A stretch of 64,000 nucleotides of DNA from Lachnospiraceae bacterium (GCA_009911185.1 QXWW01000009.1:79206-143205); one strand, 5' to 3'; counted from the stretch's first letter, positions 51,630-61,199 are shown. The notes: generated from the sequence alone by a model not told the origin. Made by a program: numbers and translations.

Positions 51630-52826
51630 TTATCTCTTCCTGTAATGTTCTATTATCTTTTTCACAGCATGTATAACTGTCTCCACATCATAATCTGTCA
51701 TCTTTGGAAACAATGGAATACTTAAAATCCCTTCATAAACAAATTCCGCTATTGGACACAATCCTTTTTTATATCCCTTTCTCTGATAATACGGAAAATA
51801 ATAGACAGGAATATAGTGAATCTGCGGCACCACATTTTCCGCTCCCATAGCATTAAAAAATGCAAGCCTGGAACAATTTAATCTTTCCAAATCCAATCGG
51901 ATAATATATAGATGACGGCATGTGTCTGCTTCCGCTATTTCCTCTTGTAATATCAACTCCGGCACTTCTGCAAACGCCTCATTATATTTCCTGACAATTT
52001 CCTTTCTGCGGGCTATAAACCCTTCAATCTTTTCTAACTGACTATCAATTAATGCGCTCTGAAAATCTGTCAATCTGTAATTAAATCCTAATGCCTGCTG
52101 TTCATAATACCACGGTTCCTCATGAATCTCTTCCATTTCCTCTGGCAGGTTCACTCTTCCATGATTATGATACAGTACTAGTTTTTTATATAGATTATCA
52201 TCATTCGTCAATATAGCTCCTCCCTCTCCTCCGGTAATGGTTTTTACCGGATGAAAGGAAAATATCGTCATATCTGCCAGTGAACCAACCATCTTGTTTT
52301 TATATTTACTTCCAATTGAATGCGCGCCGTCTTCAATAAAAATCAGTCCAAATTCCTCACATATTCCACGTATCTCCTCAATCTTCACTGGCTGTCCCGT
52401 AAAGTCAACCGCTATCACTGCCTTTGTTTTTTCCGTAATTTTTTCCCGGATACTTTGGGGATCTATATTGTAGGTCTTTATATCAATATCTGCAAAAACA
52501 GGGGTTGCACCGCAATATAAGATGCAATTTGCACTTGCCGCAAAGGTCATAGGCGTAGTGATAACCTCATCGCCCTCCTTTAAGCCTGCCGCAAGACAAG
52601 CGCAGTGCAGCGCCGCCGTACCGCTGGACACCATCACTGCATATTTCGCCCCTGTGTATTCTGCCAACCGTTCTTCTAACCGTTCTACCTTCGGGCCGCT
52701 TGTAATAAAAGGCGAGCGAAGCACTTCGCTGACTGCAGCAATATCCTTTTCGTCAATCCATTGTTTCCCATACCAGATCATTTCCTCTCTTACCGGCTGT
52801 CCGCCTTCTATCGCTAACTGCTCCAT
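51630..52826 (-). CDS. pseC: PseC-type aminotransferase
   Basis: A 398-residue DegT/DnrJ/EryC1/StrS-family enzyme that makes UDP-4-amino-4,6-dideoxy-N-acetyl-altrosamine. It opens with the PseC pattern WYGKQWIDEKDIAAVSEVLRSPFITSGPKVERLEE; the PLP Lys is in FSFHPVKTITGGEGGAILTND (about residue 192), and GFNYRLTDFQSALIDSQL follows. The pathway's other genes (pseG, pseI, pseF) lie 10 kb downstream on the same strand. A 197-base gap with hairpin element copy 2 separates it from the next gene upstream. Confidence 0.87.
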   Translation of the reverse strand: MEQLAIEGGQPVREEMIWYGKQWIDEKDIAAVSEVLRSPFITSGPKVERLEERLAEYTGAKYAVMVSSGTAALHCACLAAGLKEGDEVITTPMTFAASANCILYCGATPVFADIDIKTYNIDPQSIREKITEKTKAVIAVDFTGQPVKIEEIRGICEEFGLIFIEDGAHSIGSKYKNKMVGSLADMTIFSFHPVKTITGGEGGAILTNDDNLYKKLVLYHNHGRVNLPEEMEEIHEEPWYYEQQALGFNYRLTDFQSALIDSQLEKIEGFIARRKEIVRKYNEAFAEVPELILQEEIAEADTCRHLYIIRLDLERLNCSRLAFFNAMGAENVVPQIHYIPVYYFPYYQRKGYKKGLCPIAEFVYEGILSIPLFPKMTDYDVETVIHAVKKIIEHYRKR

Positions 52827-52875
52827 CTCTTTCCTCCATTTTAGCTTTTTGTCTCTCAGATTTATTTCTCAATAT

Positions 52876-53042
52876 CTAGTGTGCTGACCGCTTGATACAC
52901 GGACAAATTGCGCAGAATAAATTTTCAGTCTGCAAGGCAGATTTCCAACGGCGCAGAGGTTGACTGCGGCCAGGAAACCAAACAAAGCAGATGGCAATTT
53001 AAGCAAGCAATTAGGCAAGTTGTCAGGTGGTCAGTACATCAG
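52876..53042. repeat. 167-bp inverted-repeat hairpin element, copy 2
   Basis: The left end CTAGTGTGCTGACCG and right end GTGGTCAGTACATCAG are inverted with 12 of 15 positions matching. The core TCTGCAAGGC (52929-52938) to GCAGATGGCA (52987-52996) is identical to copy 1 at its flanks, but encloses a different arm GGCGCAG/CTGCGGCC flanked by TTTCC/GGAAA. Change of both strands of the arm with pairing kept indicates a conserved structure. As in copy 1, the right end overlaps the 3' end of a minus-strand gene and the orientation is the same. Confidence 0.78.
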
Positions 53043-54546
53043 ATATATTTTTATTTTCATAATAGTAATTATCCGGCATTCCCATTTTTATATAATCCGT
53101 GATAAGTTCAACAACATCCGTCATATACACCTGCGTCGTATATTTTCTGTTTGACGTCCAATCCAGACAGCTTCTCACCGAAGTTTTACAGATCGCCGCA
53201 AAATATTTCTTTGCGTCTTCTGCACTCGCCCGTTTTTGACTATTCGTCCTGTCAATTGCCCTTACGATATCCTCCTTTGACTCGACATAATACACCCCTG
53301 GCGCCTCCGCGGAGGCATTATATGCAAAAACAAGACAAGGAATACAACGGAGAAAAGCCTCCACAATACATGTGCCCGTCTGTGATGCAACCATGTAGGC
53401 ATGTTCCACCAGCGTATCATTTCTCAAATCAGCTCTCAACAGATATACATTGGGAATTACCGACAATTCATTGTAAAAATCTGCGATCCTGCCGCACTGG
53501 GACCAATGTTCTTTGACATATATTTTAATTCCCCTGTCCTTCGCCGCTTCCGCCAAAAGCTGTATGGTCAAGAGCTGATTGCTGAAAACACCTGCTTTGG
53601 GCAGCGTAGTCGCTTCCGGCGTATACTGTATCGAAAATAAAATATATTTTTCCCTCAAATCTACCTGATCTGACGCCATCTTATTATAATCATCAATCTG
53701 CTTTAACTGCCTGTCAAATATCCGCTGCCTGATACCATATTTTATATCCGCATTGCAATTCCAAATAGTTCTGATCGTTATATAGGGATCGCCGCCTTTT
53801 TGAAATCGCTTTTTCATTTTTCTCCTTGTCACCAGCATTTTACGAAATGGTTTGAAAAATGTTTCTTTCCGCCAGCGGTATGTGACTTCCAACGCTTGCT
53901 TTTTATCTTTTTCTGAGTATACAAGATGTTCTCCTAATACCTTGTCATAATACGCCTGCGCAACCTCATCCATTGCAATCGCCTCATATTTTTTATAGCA
54001 GACAGCGGCGCTGCTTCCAATATTACCTATATCTGTTGCAACAGCGCATAATTCCGGTACCCAATGTTCGTCTATTAATAAGGTAGGAATACCTTTTATT
54101 TTTGCCAACGCATAAATGGTAAATTCCCAGGCTGTATGCGGAACAGTTGCAAAAAAACAAAACCCGATTTTATCTGTATCTAATATATAATTCCAAAATC
54201 TGACATGCTTGATATAGCGCAGTTCCATTTCTTCGTAATTTAAAATATGCATGTCATATGCCCGGCCGGTTAAATCCAAAATCGTAGATTTGTAAGGCAA
54301 AAGCGCAATCCAGATTGATTTGGGGATCGCAGGAAGTTCATCATAGTTGCATATGACATTATAGCTGGTCTGATATCCATACCACGCCTTAATTTCATGG
54401 TAATACTCCTCTGGATATCGGTCTCCATCATCCAGTGTCTGAGACACAACGGTACACCTTTCAAACAGCTTTCTTTCCCGTAGCGCTTCCAACACGTTTA
54501 AAACATAGTTTTCTTTTGAAGCACATGGTCTGTATAAGATATTCAT
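53023..54546 (-). CDS. Putative surface-polysaccharide glycosyltransferase
   Basis: A 507-residue protein that I can place only broadly. The C-terminal half (IKYGIRQRIFDRQLKQIDDYN, then IKIYVKEHWSQCGRIADFYNELSVIPNVYLLRADLRN and ASQTGTCIVEAFLRCIPCLVFAYN) resembles capsule or Kps-type transferases of the GT-B class, with the family's TGTxxxEAxxxxxP pattern. The N-terminal half has no clear match. No signal peptide. The last six codons, SDVLTT and stop, come from the hairpin element. It begins the run down from a GT2 gene 15 bases upstream. Confidence 0.7.
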   Translation of the reverse strand: MNILYRPCASKENYVLNVLEALRERKLFERCTVVSQTLDDGDRYPEEYYHEIKAWYGYQTSYNVICNYDELPAIPKSIWIALLPYKSTILDLTGRAYDMHILNYEEMELRYIKHVRFWNYILDTDKIGFCFFATVPHTAWEFTIYALAKIKGIPTLLIDEHWVPELCAVATDIGNIGSSAAVCYKKYEAIAMDEVAQAYYDKVLGEHLVYSEKDKKQALEVTYRWRKETFFKPFRKMLVTRRKMKKRFQKGGDPYITIRTIWNCNADIKYGIRQRIFDRQLKQIDDYNKMASDQVDLREKYILFSIQYTPEATTLPKAGVFSNQLLTIQLLAEAAKDRGIKIYVKEHWSQCGRIADFYNELSVIPNVYLLRADLRNDTLVEHAYMVASQTGTCIVEAFLRCIPCLVFAYNASAEAPGVYYVESKEDIVRAIDRTNSQKRASAEDAKKYFAAICKTSVRSCLDWTSNRKYTTQVYMTDVVELITDYIKMGMPDNYYYENKNISDVLTT

Positions 54547-54561
54547 TCTGGTTCTGCTCCT

Positions 54562-55731
54562 CTAATGCATATTTAACTTCTGATAAAACACACTGCCTAT
54601 ATGGCATGGATTTAAGGGATGGCTGGCTGCTTCCCGCATTGCCTGGTAATCCGCTTCATCCTTCTCATAACGCAGCAGGCTCTCCAACAGTTCATATACA
54701 AAGTACATCCGGCTTCCCTTGAGGGTTCCTGCATCCGCTCCGCTCAAAAGTTCCCGCAGACCGGATAACACACGGGCCTCCAGTTCTTCCCCTGCATCTG
54801 CAAACTTCACGCACTCCAGCACCACTTCATCCAGATATTCACACAATACCTTCTGCAGTTTTTCTTCCAGGCTCAACGGGCAGTTTTTCGCAGCCAGCCC
54901 ACGTATTTCATGCGTCAGCCCGCGCAGCCTCTGGCGGCATAACGCCATATATTTCTCTTTGTCATATTTCTCCCAGTGGAGCAGCGTATACAGGCACTGG
55001 TGGAAGATGTCGTTGTACATTTTGTGCTCGTATGCAAAATATTTCCCTACCGATGTGTTCATCCCTTCCCTGTCATATTCAAAGAAATCATACGCCGCTT
55101 CCTTAAGCACCAGCGCGGATTCCAGTTCTGAGGCGACCTCTATATTAAAAAACGTATCCGCCCCGTACACATCGTTGCGGAATTTATGTTCCAGCATGAG
55201 TTCCCTTTTATAAAAATTCGCCTGGTTTCTTGCCAGTTCCGACATGTAAAAGCCAAACCATGCGCCGCGCACCGCTTCTTTCCCGCACAGGTATACATCC
55301 GCAGGATAGGTTTCCTCCACATGCATGTAATCATACAGGGTGATGTTCTGGTCTGCATCGCATTTGTGCAGCAGCACTTTTGTGAAAACCACGTCCGGGT
55401 ACTGGTACTTTTCCATTCTCTCCGCCGCGGCTTTCAGGATGCCCTCCCTTAACCGGTCGTCTGAATTTAAAATGTAAATATAGCGGCCTTTTGCCTTTGC
55501 GATCCCGTTATTAAAGCTGGCATATATCCACTGGTTTGTCTGGTGGACCACCTGGATCTGTTCATATTCTTCCGCGTATTCGTCTAAGATTTCCGCCGTC
55601 CCGTCGGTAGAGCCGTCATCCACAATGATATATTCATAATCAAGAAAATCCTGCTGCAGCACGCTCTCCACAGCATGGCGTATATAGGCCGTATTGTTAT
55701 ATACGGCAGTAATGATTGTAAACAGCGGCAT
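54562..55731 (-). CDS. GT2 glycosyltransferase
   Basis: A 389-residue family 2 glycosyltransferase. The catalytic domain has PLFTIITAVYNNTAYIRHAVESVLQQDFLDYEYIIVDDGSTDGTAEIL and YIYILNSDDRL at about residue 88, giving the DxD-like acidic site. The last 180 residues are a helical extension of unknown role. The ATG at 55731 has AGGAGGG seven bases upstream; the longer frame overlaps the decarboxylase gene. It stands just after the phosphonate genes and may use a phosphonate-modified sugar or its acceptor. Confidence 0.87.
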   Translation of the reverse strand: MPLFTIITAVYNNTAYIRHAVESVLQQDFLDYEYIIVDDGSTDGTAEILDEYAEEYEQIQVVHQTNQWIYASFNNGIAKAKGRYIYILNSDDRLREGILKAAAERMEKYQYPDVVFTKVLLHKCDADQNITLYDYMHVEETYPADVYLCGKEAVRGAWFGFYMSELARNQANFYKRELMLEHKFRNDVYGADTFFNIEVASELESALVLKEAAYDFFEYDREGMNTSVGKYFAYEHKMYNDIFHQCLYTLLHWEKYDKEKYMALCRQRLRGLTHEIRGLAAKNCPLSLEEKLQKVLCEYLDEVVLECVKFADAGEELEARVLSGLRELLSGADAGTLKGSRMYFVYELLESLLRYEKDEADYQAMREAASHPLNPCHIGSVFYQKLNMH

Positions 55732-55753
55732 GATGGTCCCTCCTGTATAAATG

Positions 55754-56881
55754 TCAATTCTGGTACGCCTCCATAAACCGGATCCGGTTTTCTTTTGCGC
55801 TCTCTTTCGGTCTGCCAAGGTCTGCCCTGGCGTCTAAAGACACCAGCGCTTCAATCATGGAAAGTTCCCTTCTCTGTCTGGCCTGTGCCAGCGCCTCTTC
55901 CAGCTGCCCGCCGGTATGGACCGTGACGGCATGTTTATACCCGCACGCTTTGGCAATTCCTGTATAGGTCCGGCCGCTGAAGCCGGTCGGCATGGAACCT
56001 ACCGATTCATGGGCGGCATTGTTGAGTACGACGTGCACAAGGTTCTCCGGGGACTGCCTGCCGATAAACGCAAACGCCCCCAGATGCATCAGCGCCGCCC
56101 CGTCCCCGTCAATGCATACTATCTGTTTTTCCCTGTCCGCCTGCGCCATCCCGTATGCAATCATGGATGCATGACCCATGCCGCCGACCGTCAAAAACAG
56201 CCGCCCGTGGTTTCCGTACAGCGCGTCGCTCTGCTCATACAGCTCCCTTGAGATTTTTCCGGTAGTGGAAACCAGGAACGAATCCGGATACGCCTGCTCC
56301 AGAATAATTTTTAACGCCTGTTCGCGTATAAGCTCATATCCGTTTTCCCAGACATATGCCTCCTGTGCCTCAAACGTCCCTTTTTTTACAATCACGGCAT
56401 ACTGCCTGCCTTCCCCAAACTGCACGGCGGCCTCTGACAGGACTTCTCTTAACTGTTCCTGCGTGGTCTCCCTGTCAATCACGGCATACGAAACATCCAT
56501 CACCCGGAAAAGCTCGCAGGTCACTTTCCCCTGGTAGCTGTGCTGCGGTTCGTCTTTTACCCCCGGCTCCCCCCGCCAGCCTACAACAAACAGCATGGGG
56601 ATCCCATATACTTCCCGGTTTGCAAGCGACGCCAGCGGATTTATGATGTTTCCAATCCCGGAGTTCTGCAGGTATACCAGGCAGGGACGTCCTGACGCCA
56701 GGTATTCTCCCATGGCCAGGCCGACGGCGGCTCCCTCGTTCGCCGTCACATAATGGCAAAACTCTTTCCCGCCGTCTAAACGCACGGCGTCGCAGAACTG
56801 CTTTAAGGTGGAATCCGGCACGCCCGCAATGGTACGGATTCCTGTTTTTTTCACTTCCTCTAAGAAAATATCTGCCTTCAT
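55754..56881 (-). CDS. aepY: Phosphonopyruvate decarboxylase
   Basis: A 375-residue TPP enzyme that converts phosphonopyruvate to phosphonoacetaldehyde. It opens with FLEEVKKTGIRTIAGVPDSTLKQFCDAV; the Glu of TANEGAAVGLAMGEYLASG (about residue 49) is the TPP-activating residue, and the TPP site is IDGDGAALMHLGAFAFIG to VVLNNAAHESVGSMPT (about residues 245-275). Both match Ppd enzymes. The PEP mutase gene lies 76 bases upstream. The ATG at 56881 has AAGGAGG six bases upstream; thirty extra upstream codons are intergenic. Without this step the mutase reaction is unfavourable. Confidence 0.93.
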   Translation of the reverse strand: MKADIFLEEVKKTGIRTIAGVPDSTLKQFCDAVRLDGGKEFCHYVTANEGAAVGLAMGEYLASGRPCLVYLQNSGIGNIINPLASLANREVYGIPMLFVVGWRGEPGVKDEPQHSYQGKVTCELFRVMDVSYAVIDRETTQEQLREVLSEAAVQFGEGRQYAVIVKKGTFEAQEAYVWENGYELIREQALKIILEQAYPDSFLVSTTGKISRELYEQSDALYGNHGRLFLTVGGMGHASMIAYGMAQADREKQIVCIDGDGAALMHLGAFAFIGRQSPENLVHVVLNNAAHESVGSMPTGFSGRTYTGIAKACGYKHAVTVHTGGQLEEALAQARQRRELSMIEALVSLDARADLGRPKESAKENRIRFMEAYQN

Positions 56882-56957
56882 TCCAGGCCTCCTTTTGTCC
56901 TCCTGACCTACGGACTGCACGGCGGCCGTCCGATAAATCCGTTCCGGCTGCGCATGG

Positions 56958-58262
56958 TCACATGTCGTCAATCAGGGAAATAATCTCCTGGAACGGCATG
57001 AGCTTTGCGTCCGCCTCTAACGCCCTGTGGTTTTTTAAGATTTCCACCGCTGTGCCCTGCATGGCCGGGAAGGCGCTCCTGGTAAGCTGGTTTGCATAAA
57101 TCACAAGATTCACCCCATGCTCTGCCAGTTCCGCCTCCGTCACGCAGTTGTAAGACGTGGGAACCGCCACCACGGGCGTTTCCCGGTCTTTTTTTCGGAA
57201 GGCGTCGCAGAATGCAAAAACTTCGTCCGGGCTCTTTTTTCTGGAATGGATCATAATGGCGTCCGCCCCGGCCCCGACATAGGCATGCGCGCGCGACAGC
57301 GCGTCCTCCTGGCCTTTTTCCAAAATCAGACTCTCAATGCGGGCGATGATCATAAATTCCTCTGTCCTCTGCGCGTTCTTTCCCGCCCGGATCTTGCGGC
57401 AGAAGTTTTCTATGCTGTCCTGTGTCTGCGCAACTTCCGTGCCAAACAGGGAATTTTTCTTAAGCCCCGTCTTGTCTTCAATAATCACAGCCGAAACGCC
57501 CATGCGTTCCAAGGTGCGCACATTATAGATAAAATGCTCTACCAGTCCCCCGGTGTCCCCGTCCAGGATAATCGGCTTTGTGGTCACTTCCATCACATCG
57601 TCTATGGTCCGCATCCGCGAGGACATATCCACAAGCTCAATGTCCGGCTTGCCCTTTGCCGTGGAGTCGCACAGGCTTGACAGCCACATCGCGTCAAACT
57701 GGTCCAGCTCGCCGTCATGTTCGACCACCGTCTTTTCTGCGATCAGTCCGGTAAGCCCGCTGTGAACCTCTATGGTCTTTACCACGGGGCACAGTTTCAA
57801 AAGCTGCCGCAGACGTTTCCTGCGGTATTCCGGCATTGCCAGCTTTTCCCTGATATTCGCGTCTATCTTCCGCACCGTTTCACTGTGCGTATAGCCAACC
57901 TCTATCAGCTCCCCGCCGTATGTTTCCAGGTTTTTTATCACATTGCTGCGGATGGCCCGTTCCGGGCCTTCCCGCCAGTTATCTCCATGTATGATATAAT
58001 CCGGCCTTAACTGCCCGACCACCTTGTCGTACATGATCTCGTCCTGTATGATTATGGAATCTGCAAACCCCGTTTCTTCTACCATCTGTCTTCTTTCTTC
58101 CATGGTAGCTGTGGGAAACCGATTGTACTTAATCATGGCGGCGTCGCATAAGATCCCAACCGTAACCTTTCCGTATTCTTTTGCCCTGCGCAAAATATTT
58201 AAATGCCCTTCATGTATCACATCCGTACAGAAACATGTATATACCGTTTTCAACGCCTTCAC
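56958..58262 (-). CDS. aepX: PEP mutase fused to a cytidylyltransferase
   Basis: A 434-residue fusion. Residues 1-140 are a TagD-like cytidylyltransferase (TCFCTDVIHEGHLNILRRAKEYG, HxGH motif, and YIIHGDNWREGPE). From about residue 160 is phosphoenolpyruvate mutase, with IEVHSGLTGLIAEK, DAMWLSSLCDSTAKGKPD, ILDGDTGG and EDKTGLKKNSLFG, the last being the PepM signature region. The enzyme forms the C-P bond of phosphonopyruvate. The fused nucleotidyltransferase suggests activation of the final phosphonate as a CMP ester for attachment to a glycan. It precedes the decarboxylase gene in the operon. Confidence 0.92.
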   Translation of the reverse strand: MKALKTVYTCFCTDVIHEGHLNILRRAKEYGKVTVGILCDAAMIKYNRFPTATMEERRQMVEETGFADSIIIQDEIMYDKVVGQLRPDYIIHGDNWREGPERAIRSNVIKNLETYGGELIEVGYTHSETVRKIDANIREKLAMPEYRRKRLRQLLKLCPVVKTIEVHSGLTGLIAEKTVVEHDGELDQFDAMWLSSLCDSTAKGKPDIELVDMSSRMRTIDDVMEVTTKPIILDGDTGGLVEHFIYNVRTLERMGVSAVIIEDKTGLKKNSLFGTEVAQTQDSIENFCRKIRAGKNAQRTEEFMIIARIESLILEKGQEDALSRAHAYVGAGADAIMIHSRKKSPDEVFAFCDAFRKKDRETPVVAVPTSYNCVTEAELAEHGVNLVIYANQLTRSAFPAMQGTAVEILKNHRALEADAKLMPFQEIISLIDDM

Positions 58263-58283
58263 CTCTGCCGTTCCTTATATGAT

Positions 58284-59459
58284 TCAAATATTTTTTTCTA
58301 TGACTTCCGTAATCAGAAACTGTGCCGCTTTGTCAATATCCTCAAACCTGACCTCACGCATCAGGGAAACCCCGAATGCCTCATGGCATTTTTTGACCAG
58401 TTCATCCGTATAATAGAGGACGCCGTCCGCAACGTCACGGATCCCGTCTAAATAAATAGACTCACGGTTCTTTTTGCGCATGCTTTCCAAGTCAAAACAT
58501 TCCTCGTCAAGATAAGCCTTTACCGCTTCCCCGCCGCCGTCTATTACCACCGGATAGCCTCCGATTTCCCCAAATACCCCCGGACAGTGCAGTCTGACTT
58601 TTTTCCCTTCCCTCACGACCGCTAAAATGCCGCAGATGATCTCAAAATTGCTGGAAGCGTTCATCATATTCCGCTTAGCGTCCACCGGCATCGGAATCCT
58701 GCAGGCAGCAAATACCGCATCCATCTCAGGCTCTAAGCGTTTCCCCCGGTACCGGATGCAGATCAGCTGGCTGACGCCTTCCGTCTGCCCTTCTTTGCTG
58801 ATTACCACATCATGAAAATGGCTCACTGCATAGGTAACGTCAACATTCCAGTAATCTTCGATCCCATACTCCTGCGCCACGGCTAATTGGATCCTGGGAA
58901 TCAAATGGTTGAGGTTGCCGCTCCCAAAATCCGGGTATGCTTTCCCTGCAGACTTCAGCCAGGGGATCACGGCGTCCGAATAAGACGTATGAATGACAAC
59001 CGCGTCACTTTGTACCGCCTCATATGCTTCCATGATGTTTTTAATGTACTTGACTGCAAGAGGCGCCCAAATCCCGTATGCCCTTACATGTTTCCAGGAG
59101 ATGCTCCCATACTTCAGCCCGGAATAAGCCCTGCTAGAATTCACAATGATATCCGGCCGGCATTCCTTTAAGCAGGCGGCAATGGAAGCGGTATCGTTGA
59201 AGTCAACGCCGTCTTTGATATGAACCACCGAACGGTTCTGCCCCCGGATCAGGGAGGCTACCTTTACAATATTCACATCAGACGCCATTTTTTCTCCATT
59301 GCGCCCCGCCACATAAATTTCCAGTTTGGGGTCCCCTGCAGAAAGCAGGTAATCCAACAGGTATAAACCAACGCTTCCAAGCCCCAGGATCATAATCCGG
59401 ACGCTGCGGCTGCGTGTATTGCTTTTGAGCAGATTCAGCTTTTCCTCAAGTGTTTTCAT
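58284..59459 (-). CDS. Rossmann-fold dehydrogenase in the phosphonate branch
   Basis: A 391-residue protein of uncertain function. The nucleotide motif is RIMILGLGSVGLYLLDYLLSAG (about residues 20-41). SGNLNHLIPRIQLAVAQEYGIED followed by DVTYAVSHFHDVVI, with a His, loosely recalls the catalytic part of malate/lactate dehydrogenases. No transaminase is encoded nearby, so reduction of phosphonoacetaldehyde to a hydroxyethyl-phosphonate is one possibility; oxidation of a related alcohol is another. The ATG at 59459 has AGGTGG five bases upstream and overlaps the upstream nucleotidyltransferase gene by 14 bases. Confidence 0.65.
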   Translation of the reverse strand: MKTLEEKLNLLKSNTRSRSVRIMILGLGSVGLYLLDYLLSAGDPKLEIYVAGRNGEKMASDVNIVKVASLIRGQNRSVVHIKDGVDFNDTASIAACLKECRPDIIVNSSRAYSGLKYGSISWKHVRAYGIWAPLAVKYIKNIMEAYEAVQSDAVVIHTSYSDAVIPWLKSAGKAYPDFGSGNLNHLIPRIQLAVAQEYGIEDYWNVDVTYAVSHFHDVVISKEGQTEGVSQLICIRYRGKRLEPEMDAVFAACRIPMPVDAKRNMMNASSNFEIICGILAVVREGKKVRLHCPGVFGEIGGYPVVIDGGGEAVKAYLDEECFDLESMRKKNRESIYLDGIRDVADGVLYYTDELVKKCHEAFGVSLMREVRFEDIDKAAQFLITEVIEKNI

Positions 59460-60210
59460 GCTTACCACCTTTCCTTTGGCATTTTCTGTAATCAGAGATG
59501 GTATTGCAGTTCACCCAGTCCTGAAACGCAACCACCTCATACTCCCCTTTGCCAAGGTTTCCAAAATACTTCTGTATCAGGACCAGATTGGTTTTCTGCC
59601 AGTCCTCTTTCGGGATAGCGCGCACCGTTTCTCTGAGCCGTTTGGCGTCTGCAAATTTCCAGACCTGCCCGGAGTTGAAAATCCCCCGGAACGGTTCCTT
59701 TATCTCAAAGACGCTGTGGGCCGTATCATAGATATAATGAATGCCGCAGTCTTTATCAAAATAAAATGCAACTGCCTTTTCTGCCAGGATTGCCTCTGTA
59801 TTGCAGGTCACCACGTCTTTTTGCGCGTCACAAACCCTGCAAAACCCTTCCCTGTCTACAAATAAATCCCCTTCTGCAAATACCACTTCCGTAACATCCA
59901 TCCCCATAATGGCTGCAAGCCCAAGGTACAGGCTGTACCCGGAACCATAGTCCGCGTAATGTTCATTTTCAACCAGAAGCAGGCGCCCCCTGAAATCCTG
60001 AAATTCATCTTCTATGGCCGCCTTCAGTTTCTCATACTGGAACCCGCCTACCACCACATAACGGTCAAATCCCCCGTCCAGATGGAGCATCCGGTATAAA
60101 AGCGACTCTTCGATGCCGTTTTCATGGTACAGGCATTTGAGACAGGGATAGCCCACCGATTCACTGAACCGGCTGGAAACGCCCGCCGCTGTTATAATCA
60201 ATACCTTCAA
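59446..60210 (-). CDS. LicC-like nucleotidyltransferase of the phosphonate branch
   Basis: A 254-residue nucleotidyltransferase. The N-terminus KVLIITAAGVSSRFSESVGYPCLKCLYHENG has the G-rich nucleotide loop with the expected Lys, and VVFAEGDLFVDREGF carries the metal-binding Asp. The start is a TTG at 60210 with GGAG eight bases upstream, overlapping the stop of the epimerase (TTGA); a GTG seven codons earlier has no ribosome site. It may activate a phosphonate or phospho-alcohol with CTP for transfer by LicD, but the PEP mutase fusion also carries a cytidylyltransferase, so the two may differ in substrate. Confidence 0.75.
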   Translation of the reverse strand: MKVLIITAAGVSSRFSESVGYPCLKCLYHENGIEESLLYRMLHLDGGFDRYVVVGGFQYEKLKAAIEDEFQDFRGRLLLVENEHYADYGSGYSLYLGLAAIMGMDVTEVVFAEGDLFVDREGFCRVCDAQKDVVTCNTEAILAEKAVAFYFDKDCGIHYIYDTAHSVFEIKEPFRGIFNSGQVWKFADAKRLRETVRAIPKEDWQKTNLVLIQKYFGNLGKGEYEVVAFQDWVNCNTISDYRKCQRKGGKHENT

Positions 60211-61196
60211 CTTTCTTTCTCCTCTAAACACATCTCAATCCCCTGCTCTAATGTGACGCGGGGCTGCCATCCTGTCCGGGTCCTTATTTTCTCCGTATTC
60301 AAAAGTCTTCTCACCGGATCGGACTCCCGGTATCCTTTAAAGATTATTTCCGGACGCCGAACGCCGGCTTTTTCAGCACAGAGCTTTACAAGGTCTATAA
60401 TGGAAATCTCTTCTTCTGTGGCAACATTATAGACAGAACCGTCTAAGGCGCTTTCTTCTTCTATCAGCGCAATGACCGCGGAACAGCTGTCTTCGTTATG
60501 CAGAAAGGTACGGTAATTCACCCTGGAATTTTCAAGAAGCTCCACCTTCCCGCCATGTTCTTTTAACTGGTTTAAAATATGGGGAATGATGTGTTTGGGG
60601 TATAACTCTTTCCTGCTGTATACATTGGCGAACCGGATGGAGCAGCCTTTGATCTTATGCTCCAGCACGGCGTCCTTCATAAAAAACTCCGTCATCAGCT
60701 TGCCCGCCGCATAGCTGGTCCTCTGGCTGTGTTCCGCGTTGGCCATGGTAATGTAATCGGATTCCGACACGCCGTGTTCTTCCCAGGAATTCATGGAATA
60801 GACTTCCGAGGTAGAGCAGTTGATGTAAATATCTGCATGCAGCCCGACTGCCTGGTCTAAAAACGCTTTCATGCCCAGCACGTTTGTCTCAAAGGTGCGG
60901 TTGACATGGTAGAAATGCTCCGTATGCACCACGGCCGCACAGTTGATGTAAATCAATTTGCCGCAAGCGTTTTGTTCCTTCAAAACCTGCTCCTTTAACT
61001 GCATCATCTGCTCCGGGCAGTTTAAGTCATATTCATGGAAACAAAATAACTCATGGTTTAAAATATCTTCCACTGACGCAAGCGAAGATGCAAAAAAGTT
61101 ATCAAAACCAATCACCCTGTGCCCCGCCGCAGTCAGTTTTCTTGCCAGCTCACTGCCAGTCATGCCGGTAACGCCGCTGATTACATATAAATTCAT
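60207..61196 (-). CDS. NAD-dependent sugar epimerase/dehydratase
   Basis: A 329-residue extended SDR. GVTGMTGSELARKLTAAGHRVIGFDNF is the nucleotide site, and the Ser and Tyr-x3-Lys of the active site are in YINCSTSEVYSM and TSYAAGKLMTEFFM. The C-terminus (AEKAGVRRPEIIFKGYRESDPVRRLLNTEKIRTRTGWQPRVTLEQGIEMCL) is typical of nucleotide-sugar epimerases. The exact sugar is not predictable. Its stop overlaps the start of the nucleotidyltransferase gene by four bases. Confidence 0.87.
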   Translation of the reverse strand: MNLYVISGVTGMTGSELARKLTAAGHRVIGFDNFFASSLASVEDILNHELFCFHEYDLNCPEQMMQLKEQVLKEQNACGKLIYINCAAVVHTEHFYHVNRTFETNVLGMKAFLDQAVGLHADIYINCSTSEVYSMNSWEEHGVSESDYITMANAEHSQRTSYAAGKLMTEFFMKDAVLEHKIKGCSIRFANVYSRKELYPKHIIPHILNQLKEHGGKVELLENSRVNYRTFLHNEDSCSAVIALIEEESALDGSVYNVATEEEISIIDLVKLCAEKAGVRRPEIIFKGYRESDPVRRLLNTEKIRTRTGWQPRVTLEQGIEMCLEEKES

Positions 61197-61199
61197 CGC

